A DNA stretch of 64,000 bases from Streptomyces sp. NBC_00193 (GTDB taxonomy: Bacteria; Actinomycetota; Actinomycetes; Streptomycetales; Streptomycetaceae): the NCBI RefSeq assembly GCF_026342735.1, contig NZ_JAPEMM010000002.1:868001-932000 (forward strand), in the 5' to 3' direction. The first letter of the stretch is position 1. Each line of letters opens with the position of its first letter. The position numbers and the translations under genes are program-made. Below are positions 17,728 to 27,062 of the stretch, piece after piece. Under the pieces are notes generated by a model, which searched no databases, was not told the origin of the DNA, and was given only the letters and a program-made list of their open reading frames with translations.

Positions 17728-18417
17728 ATGGAACACACCGAGATCGGTGTCGTCCACACATCGATCACCCGCGCCGATCCCGAGGCCGTCGCCGCCCTGT
17801 CGGCCTTCGGTGTCGCGACGATCCACGAGGCCATGGGCCGGGTGGGGCTGATGCGTCCCTACGTGCGCCCCGTCTACCCCGCCGCCCGGCTGTGCGGTAC
17901 GGCGGTGACCGTGCTGCTGCAGCCCGGTGACAACTGGATGCTCCACGTCGCCGCCGAGCAGATCCGGGAGGGCGACGTCGTGGTCGCGGCCTGTACGACC
18001 GAGAGCGAGGACGGCTTCTTCGGTGATCTGCTCGCCACCTCGTTCCGCTCCCGGGGGTGTGCGGGCCTGGTCATCGACGGCGGCGTGCGCGACGTGGCCG
18101 ACCTGGAGGCGATGGACTTCCCGGTCTTCTCCCGGGCGATCAACGCCAAGGGCGCGGTCAAAGCCACGCTCGGCTCGGTCAACGTGCCGGTGGTCTGCGC
18201 CAACGCCCTGGTCAGGCCCGGGGACGTCGTCGTGGCGGACCGTGACGGTGTCGTGGTCGTGCCGCGCGAGCGGGCGGCCGAGGTCGCCGAGGCCTCGGCC
18301 CGGCGCGAGGCCAACGAGGAGGGCAAGCGCGCCCGGTTCCGTGCGGGCGAGCTCGGCCTGGACATGTACGCGATGCGCGGCCCGCTGGCCGAGCTCGGCC
18401 TGCGGTACCAGGACTGA
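17728..18417 (+). CDS. ligK: 4-carboxy-4-hydroxy-2-oxoadipate aldolase (RraA-like)
   Basis: The 229-residue protein belongs to the RraA/HMG-CHA aldolase family. It carries GLVIDGGVRDVADLEAMDFPVF, the family's active-site signature with the Arg and Asp that bind pyruvate and metal. It would cleave 4-carboxy-4-hydroxy-2-oxoadipate to pyruvate and oxaloacetate, the last step of the 4,5-cleavage route. It starts 20 bases after the hydratase gene. Confidence 0.85.
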   Translation: MEHTEIGVVHTSITRADPEAVAALSAFGVATIHEAMGRVGLMRPYVRPVYPAARLCGTAVTVLLQPGDNWMLHVAAEQIREGDVVVAACTTESEDGFFGDLLATSFRSRGCAGLVIDGGVRDVADLEAMDFPVFSRAINAKGAVKATLGSVNVPVVCANALVRPGDVVVADRDGVVVVPRERAAEVAEASARREANEEGKRARFRAGELGLDMYAMRGPLAELGLRYQD

Positions 18418-18481
18418 CGTGACGGACAGGACTGAAGTGACGGACAGGACGCACAGGACGGGCAGGACGGACGGTACCGAG

Positions 18482-19399
18482 ATGACGACCTACGCGAAGA
18501 CCCCCGGCTGGCTGGACTGGTACGCCGACCCGAGCCGGCCGGGGTTCCGGGTGCCCGACGGCGCCGTCGACGCGCACTGCCACGTCTTCGGACCGGGGGC
18601 GCAGTTCCCGTACGCCCCCGAGAGGAAGTACACCCCCTGCGACGCGTCCAAGGACCAACTGCGCGCACTGCACGACCGGTTGGGCTTCACCCGCACCGTG
18701 GTCGTGCAGGCGACCTGTCACGGCGCCGACAACAGCGCCCTGCTCGACGCCCTGGAGGCGTCGGGAGGCCTGGCCCGGGGCGTGGCGACCGTACGGCCGG
18801 GGGTCTCGGACGCCGAGCTGCGGAGGCTGCACGAGGCGGGCGTCCGTGGCGTGCGGTTCAACTTCGTCAAGCGGCTCGTCGACGCGGCGCCCCGCCAGGA
18901 CCTGATGGACGTCGCCCGGCGGATCGCCCCGTACGGCTGGCACGTCGTCGTCTACTTCGAGGCGGCCGACCTCGCCGACCTGCGCGCGTTCCTGTTGTCG
19001 ATCCCGGTGCCGCTGGTCGTCGACCACATGGGCCGCCCCGATGTCACCGAAGACCCGTACGGCCCGGAGTTCGAGGCCTTCCTCGACTTCCTGCGGGCCC
19101 GGCCCGACATCTGGTGCAAGGTGACCTGCCCCGAACGGCTCACCGTGAGCGGCCCGCCCGCCCTCGACGGGGAGCGGCACGCCTACCGCGACGTGGTCCC
19201 CTTCGCCCGGCGCGTGGTCGAGGAGTTCCCCGACCGGGTGCTGTGGGGCACCGACTGGCCGCACCCGAACCTCACCGGCCACATGCCGGACGACGGCCTG
19301 CTCGTCGACTTCATCCCGCACATCGCGCCCACCCCGGCCCTGCAGCGGGGGCTCCTCGTCGACAACCCCATGCGCCTGTACTGGCCGGACGCCGACTGA
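18482..19399 (+). CDS. ligI: 2-pyrone-4,6-dicarboxylate lactonase
   Basis: The 305-residue amidohydrolase matches LigI, which opens 2-pyrone-4,6-dicarboxylate to oxalomesaconate. Diagnostic segments are VDAHCHVFGPG (HxH), VVQATCHGADNSALLDAL, VDHMGRPD and LWGTDWPHPN with the catalytic Asp. The 60 bases before the ATG consist of short GGACAGGAC-type repeats with in-frame GTGs, so an earlier start is possible but would add low-complexity sequence. Confidence 0.88.
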   Translation: MTTYAKTPGWLDWYADPSRPGFRVPDGAVDAHCHVFGPGAQFPYAPERKYTPCDASKDQLRALHDRLGFTRTVVVQATCHGADNSALLDALEASGGLARGVATVRPGVSDAELRRLHEAGVRGVRFNFVKRLVDAAPRQDLMDVARRIAPYGWHVVVYFEAADLADLRAFLLSIPVPLVVDHMGRPDVTEDPYGPEFEAFLDFLRARPDIWCKVTCPERLTVSGPPALDGERHAYRDVVPFARRVVEEFPDRVLWGTDWPHPNLTGHMPDDGLLVDFIPHIAPTPALQRGLLVDNPMRLYWPDAD

Positions 19400-19422
19400 T
19401 CCACCCACCACCGGAGGCCACC

Positions 19423-20730
19423 ATGTCGCTGGACAAGACCTACAAACTGGTGCCGGGGACCACGGTCTTCGACGCCGAGCAGTCCGCCAAGGGCTACCAC
19501 CTCAACCAGTTCTGCATGTCGCTCATGACGGCGGAGAACCGGGCCCTGTACCTCGCCGACGAACGCGCCTACCTGGACTCCTGGCCGCTGCGCGAGGACC
19601 AGAAGCAGGCCCTGCTCGACCGCGACCTCAACGCCGCCGTGCGCGCGGGCGGCAACATCTACTTCCTCGCCAAGTGGGGCGCGACCCTGGGCTTCTCGTT
19701 CCAGCAGATGGCCGGTTCGATGACGGGCATGACCGAGGAGGAGTACCGCGCCATGATGGCCGGCGGCGGCCGCTCCGTCGAGGGCAACCGCATCGACCAC
19801 GCCGTCCTGGAGGCGGCGCACGCCGACCCGGCGCCCCCGGCCGAGCACGCCGTGGTCACCGGAGCGGTCTTCACCTCCCACGTCCCGGCGATCGGCGCCG
19901 CGATGGACCACGGCAAGACCGACGAGCCCTACTGGCGACCGGTCTTCGACGGGTACGCGTACTCCCGGCAGTGGGAGCGGGAGAACCTCCCCGACGTCAT
20001 CTTCCTGGTCTACAACGACCACGCCTCCGCCTTCGACCTGTCCCTGATCCCGACCTTCGTGCTCGGGACGGGCGCCGCCTTCCCCACCGCCGACGAGGGG
20101 TACGGGCCGCGCCCCGTCCCCGGCGTAGAGGGCGACCCGGACCTGGCCGCGCACATCGCGCACACGCTCATCAGGAGCGACTTCGACCTCACGCTCGCCA
20201 ACGAGATGACCGTCGACCACGGACTCACCGTCCCGCTGTCGCTGATGTTCGGCGACGTCGAGAAGTGGCCGTGCAAGGTGATCCCCTTCCACGTCAACGT
20301 GGTGCAGTACCCCGTCCCCTCCGGGGCCCGCTGCTTCGAGCTGGGCCGGGCGCTGCGCCGGGCGATCGAGTCGTACGACCGGCCCCTGAAGGTCCAGGTG
20401 TGGGGCACCGGAGGCATGAGCCACCAGCTCCAGGGGCCCCGCGCCGGCCTCATCAACCGCGCGTGGGACAACGCCTTCCTCGACCGTCTGATCACCGACC
20501 CGGCCGGCCTGGCGCAGGTCCAGCACCTCGAGTACGTCGAGGAGGCCGGTTCGGAAGGCATCGAGCTGGTCATGTGGCTCATAGCCCGGGGCGCGATGAG
20601 CGACGTGGACGGCGCCGGCCGGGCCGAGGTCAAGCACCGCTTCTACCACGTGCCGGCGTCCAACACCGCCGTCGGCCACCTGATCCTGGAAGACCACCCG
20701 GGGGCCGAGACGCCCGCCGTGAAGGAGTGA
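19423..20730 (+). CDS. ligAB: Protocatechuate 4,5-dioxygenase, fused alpha and beta subunits
   Basis: This 435-residue protein joins a LigA-type small subunit (about residues 1-115: YHLNQFCMSLMTAENRALYLAD) to a LigB-type catalytic domain (from GAVFTSHVPAIGAAMDHGK). The class III extradiol motifs that hold non-haem Fe(II) are present: TSHVPAIG His, NDHAS His and the C-terminal catalytic Glu region. It cleaves protocatechuate to 4-carboxy-2-hydroxymuconate-6-semialdehyde. In proteobacteria the subunits are separate genes; a natural fusion guarantees one-to-one stoichiometry. Confidence 0.87.
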   Translation: MSLDKTYKLVPGTTVFDAEQSAKGYHLNQFCMSLMTAENRALYLADERAYLDSWPLREDQKQALLDRDLNAAVRAGGNIYFLAKWGATLGFSFQQMAGSMTGMTEEEYRAMMAGGGRSVEGNRIDHAVLEAAHADPAPPAEHAVVTGAVFTSHVPAIGAAMDHGKTDEPYWRPVFDGYAYSRQWERENLPDVIFLVYNDHASAFDLSLIPTFVLGTGAAFPTADEGYGPRPVPGVEGDPDLAAHIAHTLIRSDFDLTLANEMTVDHGLTVPLSLMFGDVEKWPCKVIPFHVNVVQYPVPSGARCFELGRALRRAIESYDRPLKVQVWGTGGMSHQLQGPRAGLINRAWDNAFLDRLITDPAGLAQVQHLEYVEEAGSEGIELVMWLIARGAMSDVDGAGRAEVKHRFYHVPASNTAVGHLILEDHPGAETPAVKE

Positions 20731-20731
20731 C

Positions 20732-21712
20732 ATGTCTGACGACCGAATCCTGAGGGTCGCCCTCGCCGGAGGCGGCGCCTTCGGGGCCAAGCACGCCGCC
20801 GCGCTCCGGCGGATCGAGGGCGTCGAGGTGGCCGCCGTGGTGAGCGGATCCCTCGACAGTGCGCGGAAGTTCGCCGAGGAGCAGGGCGTCGGCCGCGGCG
20901 TCGCCACCCTCGACGAGGTGCTGGCCATGGACGACATCGACGCCGTCGTCCTCGCCACGCCCACTCCGCTGCACGCCGAGCAGACGCTGGCCTGTCTGGA
21001 GGCGGGCAAGCACGTCCAGGTCGAGATCCCGCTGGCAACCTCCCTGGGTGATGCCGAGGCCTGCCTGAAGGCCCAGCGCAGCAGCGGGCTGGTCGGGATG
21101 GTCGGGCACACCCGGCGCTTCAACCCCAGCCACCAGTGGGTGCGGGGGCGGATCGGGGCCGGTGAGTTCTCGCTCCAGCAACTGGACGTGCAGACGTACT
21201 TCTTCCGCCGCACGAACCTCAACGCCCTGGGGCAGCCGCGGTCCTGGACCGACCACCTGCTGTGGCACCACGCCGCGCACACCGTCGACCTCTTCGCCTA
21301 CCAGACCGGTTCGCCGATCGTGCAGGCCAACGCCGTTCAGGGCCCGATCCACCCCGAGCTCGGCATCGCGATGGACATGTCCATCCAGCTGCGTGCGGAG
21401 AACGGCGCCCTCTGCACCCTGTCGCTGTCGTTCAACAACGAAGGGCCGATCGGCACCTTCTTCCGCTACATCGGCGACACCGGCACCTACCTCGCCCGGT
21501 ACGACGACCTCGTCACGGGCAAGGACGAGCCGATCGACGTCAGCGGCGTGGACGTGTCGATGGACGGCATCGAGCTCCAGGACCGCGAGTTCGTCGCCGC
21601 CATCCGCGAGGGGCGCGAGCCCAACTCCTCCATCGCCCAGGTGATGGCCTGCTACCGCACGCTGGCCGCTCTGGAGCAGCAACTCGACGCCTCCTTGCGC
21701 CCGGTGGGCTGA
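20732..21712 (+). CDS. ligC: 4-carboxy-2-hydroxymuconate-6-semialdehyde dehydrogenase
   Basis: The 326-residue oxidoreductase is a Gfo/Idh/MocA-type protein with a Rossmann motif (VALAGGGAFGAKHAAALRR). It has the conserved HVQVEIPLA strand, and WHHAAHTVDLFAYQTG resembles LigC. It would oxidise the hemiacetal form of the ring-cleavage product to 2-pyrone-4,6-dicarboxylate with NADP. It starts one base after the dioxygenase stop and ends the operon at a strong hairpin. Confidence 0.85.
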   Translation: MSDDRILRVALAGGGAFGAKHAAALRRIEGVEVAAVVSGSLDSARKFAEEQGVGRGVATLDEVLAMDDIDAVVLATPTPLHAEQTLACLEAGKHVQVEIPLATSLGDAEACLKAQRSSGLVGMVGHTRRFNPSHQWVRGRIGAGEFSLQQLDVQTYFFRRTNLNALGQPRSWTDHLLWHHAAHTVDLFAYQTGSPIVQANAVQGPIHPELGIAMDMSIQLRAENGALCTLSLSFNNEGPIGTFFRYIGDTGTYLARYDDLVTGKDEPIDVSGVDVSMDGIELQDREFVAAIREGREPNSSIAQVMACYRTLAALEQQLDASLRPVG

Positions 21713-21720
21713 GACGGAAA

Positions 21721-21761
21721 GAGGGAGCGGTACCGACCCGGTGGGTCGGTACCGCTCCCTC
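21721..21761 (+). terminator. Terminator of the protocatechuate operon
   Basis: Perfect 19-base arms (GAGGGAGCGGTACCGACCC and its complement) enclose a 3-base loop only 8 bases after the ligC stop codon. It is one of the strongest hairpins in the window. Confidence 0.9.
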
Positions 21762-21780
21762 GTCGTGCGGCGCGGTGTCG

Positions 21781-22010
21781 TCAGGCGTAGTGGCGGTAGA
21801 CGGCCCGGGCGACGCAGGGAGTGCGGGGCAGCGCTCCGGTCACGACGAGGGACCTGGGGATCTTGTACGGGGCGAGCCGGCCCCGCAGGTGGCCGAGGAT
21901 CGCGTCCTCATCGGCGCGGGCGTCCGGCGCGAGGACGACCACGGCGCGGCCGACCTCGCCCCACACCGGGTCGGGCACGCCGATGACACGAGGCGGGTGT
22001 CCGTGAAGAA
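21781..22010 (-). pseudogene. C-terminal remnant of an acyl-CoA synthetase
   Basis: On the minus strand the sequence reads VIGVPDPVWGEVGRAVVVLAP and then LRGRLAPYKIPRSLVVTGALPRT, the C-terminal lid domain of AMP-forming acyl-CoA ligases. The expected catalytic Lys segment after LPRT (ASGKV) is replaced by PCVARAVY, and no adenylate domain is found upstream. Only about 75 residues of a normally 500-residue enzyme survive, so this is a gene relic. Confidence 0.7.
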
Positions 22011-22437
22011 GTGCGGCACCCCGGCGGAGCCCGCCTTGGCCGAGGTCTGCTCGCGGTCCAGGAAGAGGACCCCGGGGGACGCCTCGGGCCGCGTAACCCC
22101 ACCCGTCACACGTGTATCAACACCGGCGTTTCGGCCAGCGCCCTCCCGGGCGAGACCCGCACGCCTCAAGGGTGGATGCACCCTGCACGAGCAGCCTTCC
22201 GCGCTCCTGTACGGGATCCGCTTCGTCTCAAACACGCGTGTTCGATCCGGTGCCCCCGGTCGTTGACCCCGGCACCATCACGTGAACACAACACAGCGTG
22301 TGGCGAATGCAGTTGACCTCGTCCGGCAGCACAGGCACGTCCTTCGGCAGCCGGGCTCCCCCGTCGAGAGGTATCCCCATGACGCCCGCTCGTCCCGAAC
22401 GCCTCGACCTCGTCCGACGGGAAGCGGGGTGGACCGT
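22011..22437. other. Intergenic region before the ABC transporter
   Basis: About 430 bases lie between the synthetase remnant and the ABC transporter. A frame running in from GTG 22282 is low-complexity and Arg-rich and is not a convincing N terminus. CACGTGAACACAACACAGCGTGTGG near 22279 has partial dyad symmetry (CACG/CGTG) and could be promoter-associated. Nothing else was recognised. Confidence 0.4.
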
Positions 22438-24462
22438 ATGACCGACCGGCGGCAGGCCGGCGAAGAGCCCTCCGCGGTGGACGAGGAGTCCTCCGCGGTG
22501 TCGGAGTCGGAACGACTGCTGTTCGGCGGGGAGCTGGCGTACGACGTCGGTTGGGAACGGCACGAAGGCGCCTGGCTGAAGCTCGGCCTCGTGACCATGG
22601 CCAAGGCCTTGCCCCGCATGATCGGCACCGGATTGAAGCTCGCGCACCTCGCCGACGCACGCGCCCTGCGCGTGGTGCTCGGTGCCGAGGTCGGGCGGGG
22701 CGTGGCCCAGGCGGTCGGGCTGGTCGCGGTCAACGGCGTACTGGGCCACGTGCTGGCCGGCGGCACGACCAACCAGCGCCTGGCCCAGGCCGTCCCCTCG
22801 CTCGTCCTGGTCGCGGTCACGGCGTTGCTGGGTTCGCTGCTGCGCTCCGCCTCGACGGCGGCCACCGGCGAGCTCGAACCCAAGGTCCAGCGGGTCGCCA
22901 CGGAGCGGTACCTGGGACTGGTGCACCGGGTGGAGCTCGCGGCGATCGAGGACGACGAGTTCCACCGGCTGCTGGACGCGGCCCGCTACGGGGCCGACTC
23001 CGCCCGCCGGATGATCCGGTACTGCACCAACACGCTGAACTCCGGGATCTCCCTGATCGCGGCCGCCGGCGTGCTCACGGTGCTCCACGTCGCGCTGCTG
23101 CCCCTCCTGGTCCTGATGACCCTGCCGAGCGCGTGGAGTTCGCTGACGATCTCCAAGCAGCGCTACATCAGCTTCCACACCTTCGTGCAGCACGCGCGGG
23201 CCGGGCACCTGCTGGGACAGTTGCTGACCCAGCGGGAAGCCGCCGCCGAGGTCCGGGTCCACGAGGTCGGACCCTTCCTCCTCGGTCACTTCCGGCAGAT
23301 GGCCGAGACGAGCGAGCGCGAGCAGACCCGCCTGGCCCGCAACGCCGCCAGGATCGGGCTGATCGCGGACGGTGCTTCCGGGGCCGCGACCCTCCTCACG
23401 TACGGGGCGCTGGGGCTGCTGCTGTGGAGCGGCCGGATGGACCTGGCGGTCGCGGGCACCGCGGTGCTCGCCATCCGCGCCGGCTCCTCCAGCCTCGACG
23501 GCCTGGTCCTGCAGATGGCGGACCTGCACCAGGAGTCGCTCTTCGTCGCCGACTACGAGCGGCTGTGCACGGAGGCCGAGGCGCGCGCGATCCCGGAGAC
23601 CGGGGAGGACCTGCCCGAGCAGGTGCGGGAAGTCCGCTTCGAGAAGGTCACGTTCACCTACCCGGGCTCCGGCGGCGAGACCCCGGACCCGACCCTGCGC
23701 GAGGTGTCCCTGTCCTTCCCGATGGGCAAGGTCATCGCCTTGGTCGGGGCCAACGGCTCGGGCAAGTCCACCGTCGTCAAGCTCCTGGCCGGCCTGCACC
23801 TTCCCGACGAGGGCGGCGGCACGATCTGGTGGGACGACGTGGACGCCGCCAAGGCCGACCGGGGACAGATCTTCGCCCGCATCGCCCTCATGTCGCAGTC
23901 CTTCTTCCGGTGGCCGTTCACCGTGCGGGTCAACATCGGCATCGGCCGGCCCACCGTGCCCATCGAGGACGCGGCGGTGCAGGACGCGGCGGCCTTCTCC
24001 GGCGCCGACAAGTTCATCGCGGCACTGCCCCGGGGCTTCGGCACGCTCCTGGGCCGGGGATACAAGGGCGGGCGCGAGGCGTCCGGCGGGGAATGGCAGC
24101 TGACGGGCATCAGCCGCGCCTGGTACAAACGCGCCGGGATCCTGGTGGTCGACGAGCCCACCAGCGCTTTGGACGCGGTCGCCGAGCAGCGGGTCTTCGA
24201 TCAGATCCGCGCGCTCGCCGCGACCGGCCAGACGATCATCTTCATCACCCACCGGCTGCATTCGGTGCGGCACGCCGACGTCATCCACGTCATGAAGGAC
24301 GGCCGTCTCGCCGAGTCCGGGACGTTCTCGGAGCTCATGGACGAGGCCACCGGCACGGGGGACTTCAGGGATTCCTACCTCATCCAGGCGGCCGCGTTCG
24401 CGGAAACCCTGCCCGCCCAGCGCGCCCCCGCGGCGGACACCAGGACGGAGGAGCGCGCGTGA
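22438..24462 (+). CDS. ABC transporter, fused membrane and ATPase domains
   Basis: The 674-residue half-transporter has a membrane domain (about residues 60-370, six likely helices) followed by an ATPase with Walker A (GANGSGKST), an altered signature (ASGGEWQ rather than LSGGQ), Walker B (ILVVDEPTSALD) and the H-loop (IFITHRLHS). It probably exports a small molecule or peptide as a homodimer. ATG 22438 follows the leader sequence; upstream residues in frame are not family-like. A Nudix gene follows after 91 bases containing tandem GGAACCGGCCG-type repeats. Confidence 0.8.
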   Translation: MTDRRQAGEEPSAVDEESSAVSESERLLFGGELAYDVGWERHEGAWLKLGLVTMAKALPRMIGTGLKLAHLADARALRVVLGAEVGRGVAQAVGLVAVNGVLGHVLAGGTTNQRLAQAVPSLVLVAVTALLGSLLRSASTAATGELEPKVQRVATERYLGLVHRVELAAIEDDEFHRLLDAARYGADSARRMIRYCTNTLNSGISLIAAAGVLTVLHVALLPLLVLMTLPSAWSSLTISKQRYISFHTFVQHARAGHLLGQLLTQREAAAEVRVHEVGPFLLGHFRQMAETSEREQTRLARNAARIGLIADGASGAATLLTYGALGLLLWSGRMDLAVAGTAVLAIRAGSSSLDGLVLQMADLHQESLFVADYERLCTEAEARAIPETGEDLPEQVREVRFEKVTFTYPGSGGETPDPTLREVSLSFPMGKVIALVGANGSGKSTVVKLLAGLHLPDEGGGTIWWDDVDAAKADRGQIFARIALMSQSFFRWPFTVRVNIGIGRPTVPIEDAAVQDAAAFSGADKFIAALPRGFGTLLGRGYKGGREASGGEWQLTGISRAWYKRAGILVVDEPTSALDAVAEQRVFDQIRALAATGQTIIFITHRLHSVRHADVIHVMKDGRLAESGTFSELMDEATGTGDFRDSYLIQAAAFAETLPAQRAPAADTRTEERA

Positions 24463-24553
24463 ACTCCGCGGTGCGCATCGGAACCGGCCGTCCTGGAACC
24501 GGCCGCCCCGAATCCGGCCGCCCCGGAACCGGCCGCCGCCCCGGGGTTGCCCG

Positions 24554-25093
24554 GTGAGCGGCGGCGCCCGGCACACGGTGCCGGTCGACGTCCACCTCAT
24601 CCTGCGCCGCGACACCGAGAACGGCCCCGAGGTGCTGCTGTCCCGCCGCGCCGGACCGGTGTACGCGACGGGGCTGTGGCACCTCCCGTCCGGGCACCTC
24701 GACCCCGGCGAGACCATGGTCGAGGGGGTGATCCGAGAAGCCCGTGAGGAGACCGGCGTGCTCATCGACCCGGAGGACGTCACCGCGGCCGTCACCGTCC
24801 ACCACCGCCCTCCCGTCGGCGCCAACTCCCGGATCGGCGTGTTCTTCGAGGTCCGGCGATGGTCGGGACAGCCCCGGGTGAGGGAGCCGGACCGGTGCGA
24901 CGGCATGGGCTGGTACCCCCTGGACGGGCTGCCGGAGCCGATGGTCGCGTACTGCCGGGCCGGCCTGGACGCCTACCGCGCCGGGCTGCCCGCCGCCGTG
25001 CACTTCCAGCACCCCGGCGACCCCGTCCGGCACGCCCCGGCCGGCCCCGACCGCACCCGCCTCCTGCCCGGCCCGCCCACCGGGCACCCGTAG
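24554..25093 (+). CDS. Nudix hydrolase
   Basis: The 179-residue protein contains a complete Nudix box, GHLDPGETMVEGVIREAREETGV (pattern G-x5-E-x7-REUxEE-x-G), at about residues 52-74. Nudix proteins hydrolyse nucleoside diphosphates linked to another group with Mg2+. The start is GTG 24554. The C-terminal 30 residues are Pro-rich. The substrate cannot be predicted. Confidence 0.85.
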   Translation: MSGGARHTVPVDVHLILRRDTENGPEVLLSRRAGPVYATGLWHLPSGHLDPGETMVEGVIREAREETGVLIDPEDVTAAVTVHHRPPVGANSRIGVFFEVRRWSGQPRVREPDRCDGMGWYPLDGLPEPMVAYCRAGLDAYRAGLPAAVHFQHPGDPVRHAPAGPDRTRLLPGPPTGHP

Positions 25094-25143
25094 CCCGCCA
25101 CCGGCCGCTCGTGAACACCGACACGAAAGGGAACACCTCCCCG

Positions 25144-25500
25144 ATGAAGCCGACACCCACCGCGCAGGACTGGCACGCCTCCTCGGGGGACATCGCCGCG
25201 CTCCCCGCCCACGACAGCCGGACCTACGAGGTGATCACCCTTCGCCGGGTCTTGGCGCACCTGCCCGACCGCGCCCGGACCGTCGCCGAGCTCGCCGGCC
25301 TGCTCGCCCCTGACGGGATCCTGTGCGTGATCACCCCGCACGCCGACCGGCAGCCCGAGAAGCTGCGCGGGATCAGTCTGGACGACGCCGAGATCGCCCT
25401 GCTCACCGACGGCTGGGAGCACACCGACCGGATCGAGGCCGGCAACTCCACCGTCCTCCTGCTGCGCGGACCCACGTGCGTCCCGCGCTCGCCCCGATGA
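25144..25500 (+). pseudogene. C-terminal piece of a SAM-dependent methyltransferase
   Basis: The 118-residue product matches the later half of a class I methyltransferase (VLAHLPDRARTVAELAGLLAPDGILCVIT, then a TDGWEHTDRIEAGN-like C-terminal strand). The SAM-binding glycine motif and acidic loop are missing, so it cannot bind SAM in the normal way. It is probably a deletion remnant, though a short accessory protein cannot be excluded. Confidence 0.5.
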
Positions 25501-25751
25501 CCGCGGGTTCAGGCCGCTTCCAGGCAGGTGCCTGCCGCTCGCACTTCCTGCCAGCGAAGATCTCTTCCACCTCCTCGGAACGCTCAGCAAACTGGTGATC
25601 ACAGGGCAGCGGGAGTCCCGGAAACGGGCTCCCAGCCCGCCTCGGCGCAAGGGCGCATTGCCGCCACCGCTCAGCTTTCCGACGACGTGCCCGGCCCGGG
25701 CGTCGTAGGCGCACGACCCGGATCACACACCAGCACCAGGAGTCCCCTCCC

Positions 25752-27062
25752 ATGAGCGGTATCAACGACCCCCGTCTGAAGGCCGAGCAGCTCACCGTCG
25801 AGACCATCGACTCGATCGACCACGAGGTGAAGGTCCTCGGCTCCAAGAGCTACACCAACCGGCAGATCGCCATCGCGGCCCTGGCCGCCCTCGATGGCAA
25901 GGTTGGTGTGATCGACGGCGCCCTCGTCTCCGACGACACCATCTTCTTCGCCAACGCCGTCGCCTCCTTCGGACACGTCAGCGTCGAACTCGACCACGAC
26001 AACCACCGCTTCATCCTCACCCCCACCGGCAAGCCGATGGTCGCCCCCGAGGCCGACATCTTCGTCGGCGGCGCCGGCACCCCGCTGCGTTTCCTGATCT
26101 CGATGGCCGGCCTCGCCGAGGGCGTCACCACCATCACCGGCAACACCCGCATGCAGGAGCGCCCCTTCGGTGACCTGCTCGCGGCCCTGCCGGGCCTGGG
26201 CGTCCAGGCCGTCGCGGTGCGCGGCAACGGCTCCCCGCCGATCCAGGTCACCGGCGGCAACTTCGTCGGCGGCAAGACGAAGATCTCGGGCGCCATCTCC
26301 TCCCAGTACACCTCCTCGATCCTGATCAGCTCGGTCCTCGCCCAGCAGGACACCGAGATCGAGATCGTCGACGAGCTGGTCTCCAAGCCGTACGTCGAGA
26401 TGACGCTGGCCACCCTCGCCGAACACGGCATCACCGTGGAGCGCGACGGCTACCGCACCTTCAAGGTCGCGGCCGGCCAGTCCTTCAAGGGCGGCCGCGC
26501 CGTCGTCGAGCCCGACGCATCCGGCCTGTCCTACTTCATCGCCGCCGCCGCGATCCTGGGCGGCCGGGTCACCGTCCCGGGCATCGGTTCCGCCTCCCAC
26601 CAGGGCGATGTCGGCCTCGCCGGGGTTCTGGGCCGGATGGGCGCCGACGTCGAGATCACCGAGAGCTCGATCACCGTCCGGGGCGGCGAACTGCACGGCA
26701 TCGAGGTCGACATGGACGCCATGCCCGACGTCGTCCCCTCCCTCGCCGCGGTCGCGGCCTTCGCCCGGGGCAAGACCCACATCACCAACATCGCCAGCCT
26801 GCGCGTCAAGGAGTGCGATCGCATCGCGGCCGTCACCACGGAGCTCCGCAAGATGGGCATCACCGTCGACGAGTACGACGACGCGATGACCATCCACGGC
26901 GGCACCCCGCACGGTGCGGTCATCGACACCTACGACGACCACCGCATCGCCATGACCTTCGCGATCATCGGCCTGCGCACCCCCGGCGTCGTCATCAACG
27001 ACCCCGGCTGCGTCGCCAAGTCCTTCCCGGCCTTCTGGAACACCCTGGACACCCTGCGATGA
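25752..27062 (+). CDS. EPSP-synthase-like enzyme, probable arsonoenolpyruvate synthase
   Basis: The 436-residue protein has the AroA double-barrel fold. PEP and phosphoshikimate residues of EPSP synthase are largely kept: GSKSYTNR, AGTPLR, MQERPFG, SSQYTSS, SKPYVE, RVKECDR (Cys replacing the usual Thr), DDHR and CVAKSFP. The Asn of the NAGT motif is Gly, and it is unlike the housekeeping Streptomyces AroA (no HETDR). It is coupled to a phosphoglycerate-mutase-like gene, as in the S. lividans arseno-organic cluster, where this pair makes the C-As bond from PEP. The inferred reaction is trivalent arsenic plus PEP giving arsonoenolpyruvate. The 250 bases upstream contain no recognisable gene or shared operator. 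Confidence 0.75.
   Translation: MSGINDPRLKAEQLTVETIDSIDHEVKVLGSKSYTNRQIAIAALAALDGKVGVIDGALVSDDTIFFANAVASFGHVSVELDHDNHRFILTPTGKPMVAPEADIFVGGAGTPLRFLISMAGLAEGVTTITGNTRMQERPFGDLLAALPGLGVQAVAVRGNGSPPIQVTGGNFVGGKTKISGAISSQYTSSILISSVLAQQDTEIEIVDELVSKPYVEMTLATLAEHGITVERDGYRTFKVAAGQSFKGGRAVVEPDASGLSYFIAAAAILGGRVTVPGIGSASHQGDVGLAGVLGRMGADVEITESSITVRGGELHGIEVDMDAMPDVVPSLAAVAAFARGKTHITNIASLRVKECDRIAAVTTELRKMGITVDEYDDAMTIHGGTPHGAVIDTYDDHRIAMTFAIIGLRTPGVVINDPGCVAKSFPAFWNTLDTLR

Noticed and set aside
22228..24906. Minus-strand frame of about 890 codons opposite the ABC transporter
   Set aside because: The plus-strand gene has complete ABC motifs; the antisense frame is a codon-bias shadow with GDR/VGH-rich composition.
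25144..25500. Intact methyltransferase such as ArsM
   Set aside because: It lacks the SAM-binding motif and the Cys residues of ArsM and is only 118 residues long.
25501..25751. Possible insertion-sequence remnant before the C-As genes
   Set aside because: Short antisense frames suggested a fragment, but no inverted repeats, target duplication or transposase motif could be found.
25752..27062. Housekeeping shikimate-pathway EPSP synthase
   Set aside because: Sequence motifs differ from the usual Streptomyces AroA, and coupling to a mutase-like gene in an ars context fits the arsonoenolpyruvate synthase clade.
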